From Thraustochytrium sp. TN22 (Eukaryota > Sar > Bigyra > Thraustochytrida > Thraustochytriidae), in assembly GCA_013306675.1 (NCBI GenBank), contig JABLUY010000079.1:1-64000 (forward strand): DNA of 64,000 bases. The letters are read 5' to 3'. Shown here in pieces: positions 1 to 9,368 of this stretch. The notes below the pieces were generated by a model that was given only the letters and a program-made list of their open reading frames with translations, was not told where the DNA came from and searched no databases. The number at the start of each line of letters is the position of its first letter. Positions within the stretch are counted from its first letter, which is position 1. The translations under genes were made by a program, and so were the position numbers.

Positions 1-143
1 CCATCCTGCCGCGCGCGAGACTCCTGCCCGCGCCGCGCGCGGGTTGGGTGGATGCCGCGCCCCGCCCCGGCGCGCCATGGACGGCCGGCCAGCCAAACCC
101 GCTTCGCTGCGCTGCGCGAGGGCGAGCTGCGCGCGGGCCGGGC

Positions 144-147
<4 letters not shown>

Positions 148-174
<27 letters not shown>

Positions 175-230
175 GCGGCGGCGGCGGCGGCGGAGGAGGA
201 GGAGGCGGCGGCGGCGGCGGCGCGCTCCGC
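148..230. repeat. GGC/GGA triplet repeat in RPB8 leader
   Basis: An almost pure run of GGC with a short GGA interruption lies about 70-150 bases upstream of the RPB8 start codon. It opens long poly-Gly, poly-Ala and poly-Arg frames, which I read as repeat artefacts and not an N-terminal extension, because RPB8 homology begins at the ATG at 302. Confidence 0.85.
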
Positions 231-301
231 GCAGCGGCAGCGGCAGCGGCGCGAGAGCGCAGGACGGCGGAGCGAAGCTCGCCGGCCAGTTAGCAGCCGC
301 C

Positions 302-769
302 ATGGCGGACGACGACCGCAGCGGCGTGCTCTTCGAGGACACCTTTGAGGTGACCGACGTGAACCCCAAGGGGAAGAGCTCCACGCAGTTTAAGAACGTC
401 TCGCGCATTGTCGCGCGCGGCAACACCTTTGAGATGGACCTCATGGTGGACATCCAGAGTGAGCTCTTCCCGCTCAAGCACAAGGAGCGCTTCACGCTCG
501 CGCTCGCCAGCACGCTCGACATGGACGGCAAGCCCGACGACGGCACCTTTAACCAGTCCGGCGCCCCCACCCTCCTCGATAAGTTCGATTACGGCATGCA
601 CGGCCGCGTCTTCAACTATGAGTACGTCGGCGAGGGCGAGCACCGCGTCGCCATTTATGCTTCCTACGGTGGCCTGCTCATGAAGCTCGTGGGCGAGCAG
701 CGCAAGCTGGCCAACATCGACCTTGATTCGCGCATCTACTGCCTTCTCAAGCGCAGCGAGAGCGAGTAA
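302..769 (+). CDS. RPB8: RNA polymerases I/II/III shared subunit RPB8 (ABC3)
   Basis: This 155-residue protein is the small subunit common to nuclear RNA polymerases I, II and III, an OB-fold protein on the side of the catalytic core. Family-typical stretches run from the N-terminus (VLFEDTFEVTDVNPKGKS) through FEMDLMVDIQSELFPLK and end with an aromatic/basic tail (SRIYCLLKRSE). The length fits the family norm of about 145-150 residues. I chose the ATG at 302 because homology begins a few residues later; the open frame continues upstream only through the GGC repeat. The downstream neighbour is an unrelated duplicated array. No intron is needed. Confidence 0.93.
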   Translation: MADDDRSGVLFEDTFEVTDVNPKGKSSTQFKNVSRIVARGNTFEMDLMVDIQSELFPLKHKERFTLALASTLDMDGKPDDGTFNQSGAPTLLDKFDYGMHGRVFNYEYVGEGEHRVAIYASYGGLLMKLVGEQRKLANIDLDSRIYCLLKRSESE

Positions 770-962
770 CCCAAGCAAGCAAACAAACAAGCAAACAATC
801 GTGTCTATTATCCAGTTCAGCAAGAGCCGTCCACTGCTCCCTCCAAGGAAGGTTTGATGCTGAGCAGCAGTTCGCTGCCGCAGCAGATTCTGTTGTCCAG
901 GTCAGCAAGCGGTCACTGTGCCGCCTGACTGTGAGTGCGGTTTTCTAGCGAGATGCCGAGTC

Positions 963-1125
963 GTAGCGTTGACTGCAACAGAGCTTCGTGTGTTGCAACT
1001 TGCTCGTCGTAGCGCCAACGCGGAGATTGCAACAGAGCTTCGCGTGCTGCAACTTGATTGTCGTAGCGCCTCCGCTCACCGCAAGCCATGAGCGCGTCAG
1101 ACGAGAAAAGAAGCACGACGCCGCT
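963..1125. repeat. Direct repeat module A, copy 1
   Basis: About 163 bases that recur nearly unchanged at 2341-2503. On the minus strand both copies encode a short frame with an internal two-fold peptide repeat (RYDNQVAAREALLQ then RYDEQVATHEALLQ). Each copy lies just downstream, on the minus strand, of a copy of the unknown gene at 1135 or 2512. The module may be a 3' untranslated part or a second exon of that gene. Confidence 0.8.
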
Positions 1126-1134
1126 GAACGGTGC

Positions 1135-1809
1135 TTAGTCGTCTTGGCAACGCTCGATCATGAACATCCACGCAAAAATAAGGACGGTGGAGGGCCGCGA
1201 CGCGAAAGGATAGATCCCGAGAGTATCCTTGCTGTAGTCTCCCTCGGCAACGACCATGTCACCATCGAGAACAAAGAAGCGAAGACCAGACCACGATGGT
1301 CTCTTGCGGATGGACAGCTCACCACCTGCCGTGGCCGCAATCGCCAAGACGTCGCGTGGCGCGCCCTTAGGCCGACCGTAGTACATCGCTAGCATGATCT
1401 CGCCTCGCAGAGCGCCAAGTGTGAGATGTTGCTCGTGCTTGTGAATGAAGCGTTCCGGACTTCGGCGCCATGGCACATAGAGGAGGCGACGCTCACCGTC
1501 CGCGAAGTAGCGCCCAAACTTCGAGTCCGACTCGCAGCAAGGGACGCACGAATCAGGTCGCTCGATGCCAGTGGTGTACAGCCGCTCTTTCCCTGCACCC
1601 GCCGCCAGCGCGACGTAGGAGTTCAGCTTGACCTTGTACATCTGGCCTGCCTGTATTCGTGGCAAAATCTCCTCAAGCGGTAGAGCACAAAGCCCGCGCG
1701 GTTCACCTTCACCATCACGGCTGGGCGCGGGCTCCTGCATGACCACCGCCACGGGCAGCTTGCCATGCACCTCCTCGCTGTCGCTGGACCGCATGACCGG
1801 CGCCATCAT
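1135..1809 (-). CDS. Unrecognised protein, array family copy 1
   Basis: I do not recognise this protein. From the first ATG it has 224 residues. It contains the family block KVKLNSYVALAAGAGKERLY, a CVPCCESDSKFGRYF segment, and ends with LIFAWMFMIERCQDD. No signal peptide, membrane helix or known catalytic motif is evident. The same frame stays open and conserved for 34 codons upstream of the ATG (to about 1911) in all three copies, but without an ATG, so the true 5' end may lie in an upstream exon. Copies at 2512 and 3787 differ by scattered substitutions and in-frame codon insertions, which suggests the frame is or was under selection. It could be a lineage-specific host gene or a gene carried by a mobile element. 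Confidence 0.55.
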   Translation of the reverse strand: MMAPVMRSSDSEEVHGKLPVAVVMQEPAPSRDGEGEPRGLCALPLEEILPRIQAGQMYKVKLNSYVALAAGAGKERLYTTGIERPDSCVPCCESDSKFGRYFADGERRLLYVPWRRSPERFIHKHEQHLTLGALRGEIMLAMYYGRPKGAPRDVLAIAATAGGELSIRKRPSWSGLRFFVLDGDMVVAEGDYSKDTLGIYPFASRPSTVLIFAWMFMIERCQDD

Positions 1810-1911
1810 GGCGAGATCCTCGAATGTGAAGTCGGCGGAGTCCTTCCTCTCCTTGCGGCACCGTAGCGCGCTGGCACGTCGTGGCACTGCGTGACTCGCG
1901 TAAGAGTTCAA

Positions 1912-2511
1912 GTTCTGCTCGCGCGCGGCTGGTCTTCAAGCAAGCCCCGGTCTTCAGGCGAATCTTCTGTCGCATCTGCGATGCTCAAGAATGTACGATG
2001 GCCCAGCGGGCCAAGCGAGGCGCATGGCCCAGCGGATCAAGCGATGGCGAGGCGGTGGTTGCTGGCAGAGTGGAGTCAGTGACGGTGCTAACTTAGTTAT
2101 GATAGTCTCGGGCACGGCGGAGTAAGCCGGCCTAAATGTAGTATCTGTGCGGTCGGTGAGCCGCTTAACCACCTCGAAGGGAGCCAATGACCGCCCTTCG
2201 AGCTTCGCGGCGTCCTTGGCGGTCTTGTCCTCGCGCTGCGACCTTGCCCTGCCGGGCTCGCAGGCCGGGCACCAGGCGACGCGTGCAGAGGAGCCGCGAA
2301 CGGCTTGGCAATGGAAAGAGAGATAGCGCTCTCGCGGCGCTAGCGTTGACTGCAACAGAGCTTCGTGTGTTGCAACTTGCTCGTCGTAGCGCCAACGCGG
2401 AGATTGTAACAGAGCTTCGCGTGCTGCAACTTGATTGTCGTAGCGCCTCCGCTCACCGCAAGCCATGAGCGCGTCAGACGAGAAAAGAAGCACGACGCCG
2501 CTGAACGATGC
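1912..2511. repeat. Spacer of duplicated modules between copies 1 and 2
   Basis: No gene was supported here. The stretch holds module C (about 1979-2090, GGCCCAGCGGGCCAAGCGA-type sequence, found again around 3440-3690 in both orientations), module D (about 2120-2335, found again at about 4486-4700), and the second copy of module A (2341-2503). A minus-strand open frame crosses it, but it has no early ATG and no recognisable domain. Confidence 0.7.
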
Positions 2512-3195
2512 TTAGTCGTCTTCGCAATGCTCGAGCATGAACATCCACGCAAAAATAAGGACGGTGGAGGGCCGCGACGCGAAAGGATAGATCCCGAGAG
2601 TATCCTTGCTGTAGTCTCCCTCGGCAACGACCATGTCGCCATCGAGAACGAAGAAGCGAAGACCACCAAACCACGACGACGACGGTCTCTTGCGGATGGA
2701 CAGCTCACCACCTGCCGTGGCCGCAATCGCCAAGACGTCGCGTGGCGCGCCCTTAGGCCGACCGTAGTACATCGCTAGCATGATCTCGCCTCGCACAGCG
2801 CCAAGAGTGAGATGTCGCTCGTACTTGTGAATGAAGCGTTCCGGACTTCGGCGCCATGGCACATAGAGGAGGCGACGCTCACCGTCCGCGAAGTAGCGCC
2901 CAAACTTCGAGTCCGACTCGCAGCAAGGGACGCACGAATCAGGTCGCTCGATGCCAGTGGTGTACAGCCGCTCTTTCCCTGCACCCGCCGCCAGCGCGAC
3001 GTAGGAGTTCAGCTTGACCTTGTACAACTGGCCTGCCTGTATTCCTGGCAAAACCTCCTCAATCGGTAGAGCACAAAGCCCACGCGGTTCACCTTCACCA
3101 TCACGGCTGGGCGCAGGCTCCTGCATGACCACCGCCACGGGCAGCTTGCCATGCACCTCCTCGCTGTCGCTGGACCGCATGACCGGCGCCATCAT
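2512..3195 (-). CDS. Unrecognised protein, array family copy 2
   Basis: This is the second copy of the gene at 1135, 227 residues from the first ATG and about 1.38 kb away in direct orientation. Compared with copy 1 it carries three extra codons around RKRPSSSWFGGLRFF, so the length change keeps the frame, plus scattered substitutions such as IEEVLPGI for LEEILPRI. The open frame again runs upstream of the ATG (to about 3297) without an ATG. It ends LIFAWMFMLEHCEDD. Function is unknown. With copy 3 it forms the arms of a large inverted repeat. Confidence 0.55.
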   Translation of the reverse strand: MMAPVMRSSDSEEVHGKLPVAVVMQEPAPSRDGEGEPRGLCALPIEEVLPGIQAGQLYKVKLNSYVALAAGAGKERLYTTGIERPDSCVPCCESDSKFGRYFADGERRLLYVPWRRSPERFIHKYERHLTLGAVRGEIMLAMYYGRPKGAPRDVLAIAATAGGELSIRKRPSSSWFGGLRFFVLDGDMVVAEGDYSKDTLGIYPFASRPSTVLIFAWMFMLEHCEDD

Positions 3196-4436
3196 GGCGA
3201 GATCCTCGAATGTGAAGTCGGCGGAGTCCTTCCTCTCCTTGCGGCGCCGTAGCGCGCTGACACGCCGTGGCACTGCGTGACTCACGTAAGAGTTCAAGTT
3301 CTGCTCGCCGGCCGCGCGCGGCTGGTCTGGTCTTCGCTGTCAGGCGCACCTGCGCCCCCCCAGCCTCTAGCTAGTAGAGCTAGGCCTACCTAGTAGACAA
3401 GATGCTCACTCACTGATCTCACTCTCAGTGAGTCACGCCAAGAATGTACTGCCACTGGCAGGCGGCGGGCAAGGCCTGCCATGGCCCAGCTGGCCTAGCG
3501 AGGCCTGGCCCAGCGGGCCAAGCGAGGCGCACGGCCCAGCGGGCCAAGCGATGGCGAGGCGGTGACGTCGGTGACGTCGGTGACATCGGTGAGGTCACTG
3601 GCAGGGGCCAAGGCTTGCAGAGTGGCGGAGTCAGTAGGCCATGCGCCTCGCTTGGCCCGCTGGGCCATCGTACATTCTTGAGCATCTCTTACTTACGTGA
3701 GTCACGCAGTGCCACGGCGCGTCAGCGCGCTACGGCGCCGCAAGGAGAGGAAGGACTCCGCCGACTTCACATTCGAGGATCTCGCCATGATGGCGCCGGT
3801 CATGCGGTCCAGCGACAGCGAGGAGGTGCATGGCAAGCTGCCCGTGGCGGTGGTCATGCAGGAGCCTGCGCCCAGCCGTGATGGTGAAGGTGAACCGCGC
3901 GGGCTTTGTGCTCTACCGATTGAGGAGGTTTTGCCAGGAATACAGGCAGGCCAGTTGTACAAGGTCAAGCTGAACTCCTACGTCGCGCTGGCGGCGGGTG
4001 CAGGGAAAGAGCGGCTGTACACCACTGGCATCGAGCGACCTGATTCGTGCGTCCCTTGCTGCGAGTCGGACTCGAAGTTTGGGCGCTACTTCGCGGACGG
4101 TGAGCGTCGCCTCCTCTATGTGCCATGGCAACGAAGTCCGGAACGCTTCATTCACAAGCGCGAGCGACATCTCACACTTGGCGCTCTGCGAGGCGAGATC
4201 ATGCTAGCGATGTACTACGGTCGGCCTAAGGGCGCGCCACGCGACGTCTTGGCGATTGCGGCCACGGCAGGTGGTGAGCTGTCCATCCGCAAGAGACCAT
4301 CGTGGTTTGGTCTTCGCTTCTTTGTTCTCGATGGTGACATGGTCGTTGCCGAGGGAGACTACAGCATGGATACTCTCGGGATCTATCCTTTCGCGTCGCG
4401 GCGCTCCTCCCCTCCTTATTTTTGCGTGGAGCTTTA
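2557..4436. repeat. Large inverted repeat (arms about 740 bp, spacer about 390 bp)
   Basis: The left arm, about 2557-3300, contains copy 2 on the minus strand. The right arm, about 3690-4436, contains copy 3 on the plus strand. By eye the arms are nearly identical. The right arm diverges just before the copy 1/2 stop codon. A transcript across both arms could fold into a long double-stranded RNA. Confidence 0.85.
3298..3696. other. Inverted-repeat spacer, no gene
   Basis: This loop holds fragments of module C in opposite orientations (GGCCCAGCGGGCCAAGCGA near 3480-3550, and its reverse complement near 3640-3690) and a short tandem run of GTGACGTCG-like units at about 3564-3600. I see no supported coding region. 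Confidence 0.7.
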
Positions 4437-4848
4437 CCAAGCGGGCCAAGCGATGGCGAGGCCGAGGTTACTGGCAGAGTGGAGCGGAGTAGGCCTAAAT
4501 GTAGTATCTGTGCGGTCGGTGAGCTCAGCCAATGACCGCCCTTCGAGCTTCGCGGCGTCCTTGGCGGTCTCGTCCTCGCGCTGCGACCTTGCCCTGCCGT
4601 GCTCGCAGGCCGGGCGCCAGGCGACGCGTGCAGAGGGAGATAGATGTGGGGATACCATGGTACTTCTGATTGTGCTCAGCAGGCCGAGCGCGCTCTCGCG
4701 GCGCTGGCCGGGGAGGAGAAAAGCATCCTCTGATTCCTCCCACGATGACGGAGGTTGGTTCGCCAGCGAGGTCGTGTGCGCGCGCGTGCAATGCGCGGTC
4801 CTGTGCACGGTATGCACGCTGATGTTATCGTTTCAAGTGGGCCACTAA
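3787..4848 (+). CDS. Unrecognised protein, array family copy 3 (inverted, new C-terminus)
   Basis: This inverted third copy shares the family sequence up to about residue 205 (GIYPFASR) and then leaves it. Homology breaks near 4436, and the frame runs on into module D sequence for another 130 or so codons, giving 353 residues from the first ATG. The extra tail (for example SLAVSSSRCDLALPCSQ) resembles no known domain, and its DNA also occurs as non-coding spacer between copies 1 and 2. I therefore read it as a truncated copy fused to flanking sequence. Conserved frame upstream of the ATG begins near 3697. Function unknown. Confidence 0.45.
   Translation: MMAPVMRSSDSEEVHGKLPVAVVMQEPAPSRDGEGEPRGLCALPIEEVLPGIQAGQLYKVKLNSYVALAAGAGKERLYTTGIERPDSCVPCCESDSKFGRYFADGERRLLYVPWQRSPERFIHKRERHLTLGALRGEIMLAMYYGRPKGAPRDVLAIAATAGGELSIRKRPSWFGLRFFVLDGDMVVAEGDYSMDTLGIYPFASRRSSPPYFCVELYQAGQAMARPRLLAEWSGVGLNVVSVRSVSSANDRPSSFAASLAVSSSRCDLALPCSQAGRQATRAEGDRCGDTMVLLIVLSRPSALSRRWPGRRKASSDSSHDDGGWFASEVVCARVQCAVLCTVCTLMLSFQVGH
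4486..4700. repeat. Module D, second copy
   Basis: This segment matches about 2120-2335, beginning near CCTAAATGTAGTATCTGTG and ending near CTCTCGCGGCGCT, with a few indels. It shows that the array arose by several duplication and inversion steps involving gene plus flanks. Confidence 0.75.
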
Positions 4849-6083
4849 CAGTAACAGTAACAGGAAGAGTGCCCCCAAGGGTGGCCCCGGGCCCGGCCTG
4901 GGCCCACTTCGGGTCATCCTGGTCGTCGTTGTCGCTCTCGCTGTCGAGGCCGTAGCGGCTCGCTGCGCGCGACAGTAGCAGCAGCACGCGCCCCCGATCA
5001 CGCGAAAGGACCTCAGGAGGCACTTGCAAAAGGCGTAGAGCTCGCACACGCCGCAGATGAACGTGGCGCACGCCAGGAGGACCACGACGATGCCCACGAT
5101 GAGCATGATGCCGTTCACCGAGGTGAATCAGTCCGTGACATTCTCGATGGCGTCATCCTGGCAGCAAGAGAGAACCTAACCCTCAACAGGCACCCACTCG
5201 AGCCTCATGGATGAACGGGCGTGGCCAGCCAGTGGCGCCGGCGGACATGGTGCCGGCGCAGAGAGCGCGCAACGCTCATCGCTTTGCATCCAAGGCGGCG
5301 CCCACGTCGCAGTTGAAGGGCACCAGGAAGATGTCCCAGAGCAGGAACGTGAGCAGCACCTTGGTGCGCCGGTACTCCCGAAGCACCTCGATGGAGGACT
5401 TCTGGAAGTTCTTATGTACGGTGTAGGCGCGCGGCGTTGGCATTCTCGGCTACGGTCAGGTTCGCCAGGAGCGCGCGGCCCAGCTGGCCCAGCAGGCAGG
5501 TCTCGCCGTCCAGCGAGACCGTGTCCATGAGGTAGCCGCTGCATTTGTGGATCGCGCTGCACGCGGCGGCAGCGCTTGTGCGCGTGCCGAGGTCGCCGAG
5601 GAAGAGGCAGTGCGCTTGTCCGGGACGAGCCAATCGTCCGGCACCTGGACAGGCTCGGCGTACGGCGTCTGCTCGAGCTGGAAACGGGACAGCAGCCAGT
5701 CCTGACCGGATCTTCTCCAGATAGGTTCGTCCGGTGAGCGAGTTATTCATGCGCCCCAAGTAGCTTCCGGCCTTCCTGGCCAGCAGGTACTCGACGTAGA
5801 AGTTCTCCGCCGCGAATGCGCTCGCGCTCGATTCGAGAAGAGAGCCAAGGTGCTACGGTCGTCGTGACAGGACAACCTCAGCCCTCGCCCCACCAGGGAG
5901 CTTGCACCCGAGCTTCTTCTGTGCCAATCTGGCGGTATGCCTAGCGATGATCGCGGGCGGTGCGCCTGTGGCCGTTGCCGCAGCCGGCTTGGCCTCGGGA
6001 CTTGGCGTCTTTTCATCCGCGCCCGATTGTAGCTCGCCCGCGCCCGACTCCAGCTCGTCCGTCCCCCAAGCGCCTACTGACAT
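4825..6083 (-). pseudogene. Broken membrane-protein gene
   Basis: Several short minus-strand frames in the same order look like parts of one protein. They begin with an ATG frame at 6083 (MSVGAWGTDELESGAGELQ), pass through FYVEYLLARKAGSYLGRMNN at about 5740-5810, CSGYLMDTVSLDGETCLLGQ near 5500-5550, and EVLREYRRTKVLLTFLLWDI near 5340-5410. They end in a hydrophobic helix (MLIVGIVVVLLACATFICGV, about 5050-5110) followed by an acidic tail. Shifts between frames and internal stops separate the parts, so I call it a decayed host gene; a multi-exon gene cannot be excluded. I do not recognise the family. Confidence 0.5.
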
Positions 6084-6171
6084 GTCAGCGAAGACACAAA
6101 GCAGATCGTGTCCAAAGTTTTGCCGCCCCAGATCGAAGAACCACAGATCAAATCACCTACAAATTCAAAGC

Positions 6172-7122
6172 TCACCAGTCCCCAGGAACAGCCGCCAAGG
6201 CTGGCACGTTGGAGAGGTGACGATCCAAAAATGCACGAGCAATCTCGTACACGGGGAGGACGATGGAAGCCACAGGCGCAGCTCGCACCAATGAAAATGG
6301 CAAGCCACGGTAGAAGCGCGCGAGGCCTCCCTCACGCCACGTCGACACAGCTGAGGTCCACAGCGTCGGAAAGTGCTTGCCGGAGGCGTCCTGCATCATG
6401 CGCACCTTGACCGTGTCCACAGGGTACACGCTCACCCAGCCCGTGATGCCCGCACACGAAGCAGCCACCATCTTCATGCGCATGGTCGTCTCGGGCCGCT
6501 CCCCGCGACGCGCACGCTCCGCCTGCACCGGGTCCAGCTGCATGAGCTTCACCGTCTCATACGTTGTCATGTACACGCCGCGTCCCAAGCCTTCCATGAT
6601 GAGACCGCCAAAGCCACCACGGTAGAATACGCGCGGCCCGAACTGAGCGTGCAAGTCGCGAGCGCACGCCAATAGACCCTTGCGTGTGCGGATCTGCTGC
6701 TGCGTCTTGAGCACACCGACGGGCGTGGTGATGAGCGAGATGAGCGCCCCGGCGCATGCGCTCGACAGGTACACGCGACCCAGGTACGTGGACACCGGCT
6801 CGCTGCCGCTCAGGTCCTCCATGAACACGCGCTTGAAACCCTCAAACAGCGAGAAGTTCACCGACTGCACCAGCCCCGTCGTCAGCAGCGGCGGCAGGAT
6901 GCCGCGGTACAGGTTGCGCACGGTCTCCACCCTGCCCATGCTCCCGCCCGCCTCGTACAGAGGCTTGCCCACCTGCCATCGCGTCTTGAGCGTGTCGAAC
7001 GGGTGGCCCACCAGCACGCTGCTGCCGCCCGCAAACAGCCCCGCGCCCACGGGCGCCAGCAGCTTGGCCCACGCGCGGGGCTCGTCCAGCTCGCGCCGCG
7101 CGCCTGCCCTGGCCTCGCTCAT
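6172..7122 (-). CDS. Mitochondrial carrier family protein, paralog 1
   Basis: This is an SLC25-type transporter of 316 residues, the usual size, expected in the mitochondrial inner membrane. Three tandem repeats each carry a signature: HPFDTLKTR, TPVGVLKTQQ and YPVDTVKVR. The second has Gly where the family usually has Asp or Glu, so one of the three matrix-side salt-bridge acids is missing. Substrate is uncertain; the general pattern recalls the carnitine/basic amino acid branch. I chose the ATG at 7122 because the frame above it is repeat-driven (Arg/Ala/Glu) and the next gene downstream, a close paralog, begins at the equivalent point. It forms a tandem pair with 7668-8624. Confidence 0.88.
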   Translation of the reverse strand: MSEARAGARRELDEPRAWAKLLAPVGAGLFAGGSSVLVGHPFDTLKTRWQVGKPLYEAGGSMGRVETVRNLYRGILPPLLTTGLVQSVNFSLFEGFKRVFMEDLSGSEPVSTYLGRVYLSSACAGALISLITTPVGVLKTQQQIRTRKGLLACARDLHAQFGPRVFYRGGFGGLIMEGLGRGVYMTTYETVKLMQLDPVQAERARRGERPETTMRMKMVAASCAGITGWVSVYPVDTVKVRMMQDASGKHFPTLWTSAVSTWREGGLARFYRGLPFSLVRAAPVASIVLPVYEIARAFLDRHLSNVPALAAVPGDW

Positions 7123-7667
7123 GACTGACAGTGCCACTGACGCCTGCCCGCCGCGGGCCGTGAGTGCCGTCTGTCTGCCGGCGAGGCCCAGCGCGCGCCC
7201 TCTTCGCCTCGCCTCGCCTCGCCTCGCCTCGCCTCGCGCGCGCGCGCGCTCGCGCCCGCGCTCGCGCTCTGCCGCCAGAGCATCGTCAAGCTCACCAGGC
7301 ACAGCTTGATGACGCAGCTGTGCTGCGTATTGTACGCTAGGCCTGTCTCGATACTCGCCTGCGAGGCCCCAGCCAGAGATGAGGAGGCTCGACGCGAGGC
7401 TTGGCTTGGCATCCTTATCCTTGCGCAGACGCAGCTCGCCTTCTCCTGCTCCTGCTCCTGCTCCTCTTCCTTGTCCCTGTTTAGCCTAGTTGCGTCTCAA
7501 ATGATGCGCGCCTCGAGTCACGGATCGTGAGCTCACGTGCGGAGTGCGGCCGCGCTCGTGAACTTGTTTCAGACGCCACGGAGGGGATGGAACGTGAAGT
7601 CGATTTGTAATAACTTAGTTTGCACAAGTCATGAGTGTCACTGACTCACCAAAAGTCATGAGCATCA
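7123..7667. other. Intergenic region between the carrier paralogs
   Basis: No gene is supported. It contains a CCTCG pentamer tract (about 7203-7240) followed by a CG dinucleotide run 80-130 bases upstream of the start of paralog 1, and a short TCCTGC repeat near 7443-7470. Confidence 0.7.
7203..7250. repeat. GAGGC pentamer tract in carrier 1 leader/promoter
   Basis: Six to seven head-to-tail CCTCG units (GAGGC on the gene strand) run into a CG dinucleotide tract. Related GC-rich pentamer tracts precede other genes in this window. Confidence 0.85.
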
Positions 7668-8548
7668 TCACCAAGGTACCGTGGCGACGGCAGCAAAGGC
7701 CGGTACGCTGGAGAGCTGCAGGTCTAGAAACTCGCGTGCGACCTCGTAAATTGGGAGAACAATTGAAGCGACCGGAGCCGCTCGCACGAGCGAAAAGGGA
7801 AGCCCCCGGTAAAACCGAGCGACGCCACCCTCGCGCCACGTCGAGACGGCCGACGCCCACAGGGTGGGGAAATGCGTGCCCGAGGCATCCTGCATCATGC
7901 GCACCTTGACCGTGTCGACAGGGTACACGCTTAGCCAGCTCGTAATGCCCGCGCACGAGGCCGCAATGATCTTCATGCGCATGGACGTCTCGGGCCGCTC
8001 CCCGCGCCGCGCGCGGTCCGCCTGCACCTCGTCCAGCTGCGCCAGCTTGACCAGCTCGTACGTGGTCAGGTGCACGCCGCGACCCAGGCCCTCCACGATG
8101 AGCCCGCCCATGCCGCCGCGGTAAAAGACACCCGGGCCGAACTGGGCATGCAGGTCTCGTGCGCACGCCACCAGCCCCTTGCGCGTGCGGATCTGCTGCT
8201 GCGTCTTGATGACGCCCACCGGCGTCGTGATGAGCGAGATGAAGCCCCCGGCACACGCCGCCGACACGTAGACGCGTCCCAGGTACGCCAGGACATGCTC
8301 TGTGCCGGTCAAGTCCGCCATGAAAATGCGCTTGCACCCTTCAAAGACCGAGAAGTTCACCGATTGCACGAGGCCATTCGTCAGCAGCGGCGGCAAGACC
8401 CCTCGATACAGGCTCCGTGCCACGTCCAGCCTGCTGCCCAGCTCCTTGACCTGCACGCCCACCTGCAATCTCGTCTTAACCGTGTCGAAGGGATGCCCGA
8501 CCAGCACGCCGCTGCCGCCTGCGAACATGCCGGCGCCCACGGGCGCCA

Positions 8549-8809
<261 letters not shown>

Positions 8810-9368
8810 TCGTGGTTTGCTCGCCGGCCAGCCCGGCCTCGAAGCCGGAGCCCTCCTGCTTTGACAGTGCAGCGAGTCTGCTCGCGCGGTGCCGCGCCGT
8901 GCCGCCGCACGCCGCAGCAATTTGGGATCTCCGTTCGCGGCGCGAAGTCACGCTCACCTGGGAGCGCCCGCGTCCGGAAGGGGTTCCGGACGGCGTCTCG
9001 TCCGGAAGCGCGTTTGGGACGGCGTCTCGTCCGGAACCGGCGGCGACGGCGTCCGCGACGGTCGGCGACGGTCGGCGACGGTCGGCGACGGCGCCTGCCG
9101 CAGCGGCCGGCGGGCAGAGCCCTTGCCGCGCGCGCGTCCGACGCGGCGGCGGGCGGGCGCGGGCGGGCGGCGGCGGCGGCGGCGCGCGGCGGCACGCGGC
9201 GCGCGGTCGCTGCGCGCAGCGGTCCGTCCCGCGCGGGCGCTCGCGGGAGGCCTGCGCCGCGGGGCGAGGCCAGCCAACCACACAAGGCGAACGAACTAAC
9301 ATCGTTTTCAAACCAAAGCAAAGCAAAGCAAACCAACCGCCGCGCCCCGCGCGCGCGTCCGGCGCGCG
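8810..9368. promoter_or_regulatory. Divergent intergenic region upstream of Bre1-like gene
   Basis: No gene is supported. The region separates two divergent genes and probably holds both promoters. It has repeated GTTCCGGACGGCGTCTCGTC-like blocks at about 8984-9050, tandem GGCGACGGTC units at about 9054-9095, and a CAAAG-type repeat at about 9310-9335 close to the Bre1-like start. Confidence 0.5.
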
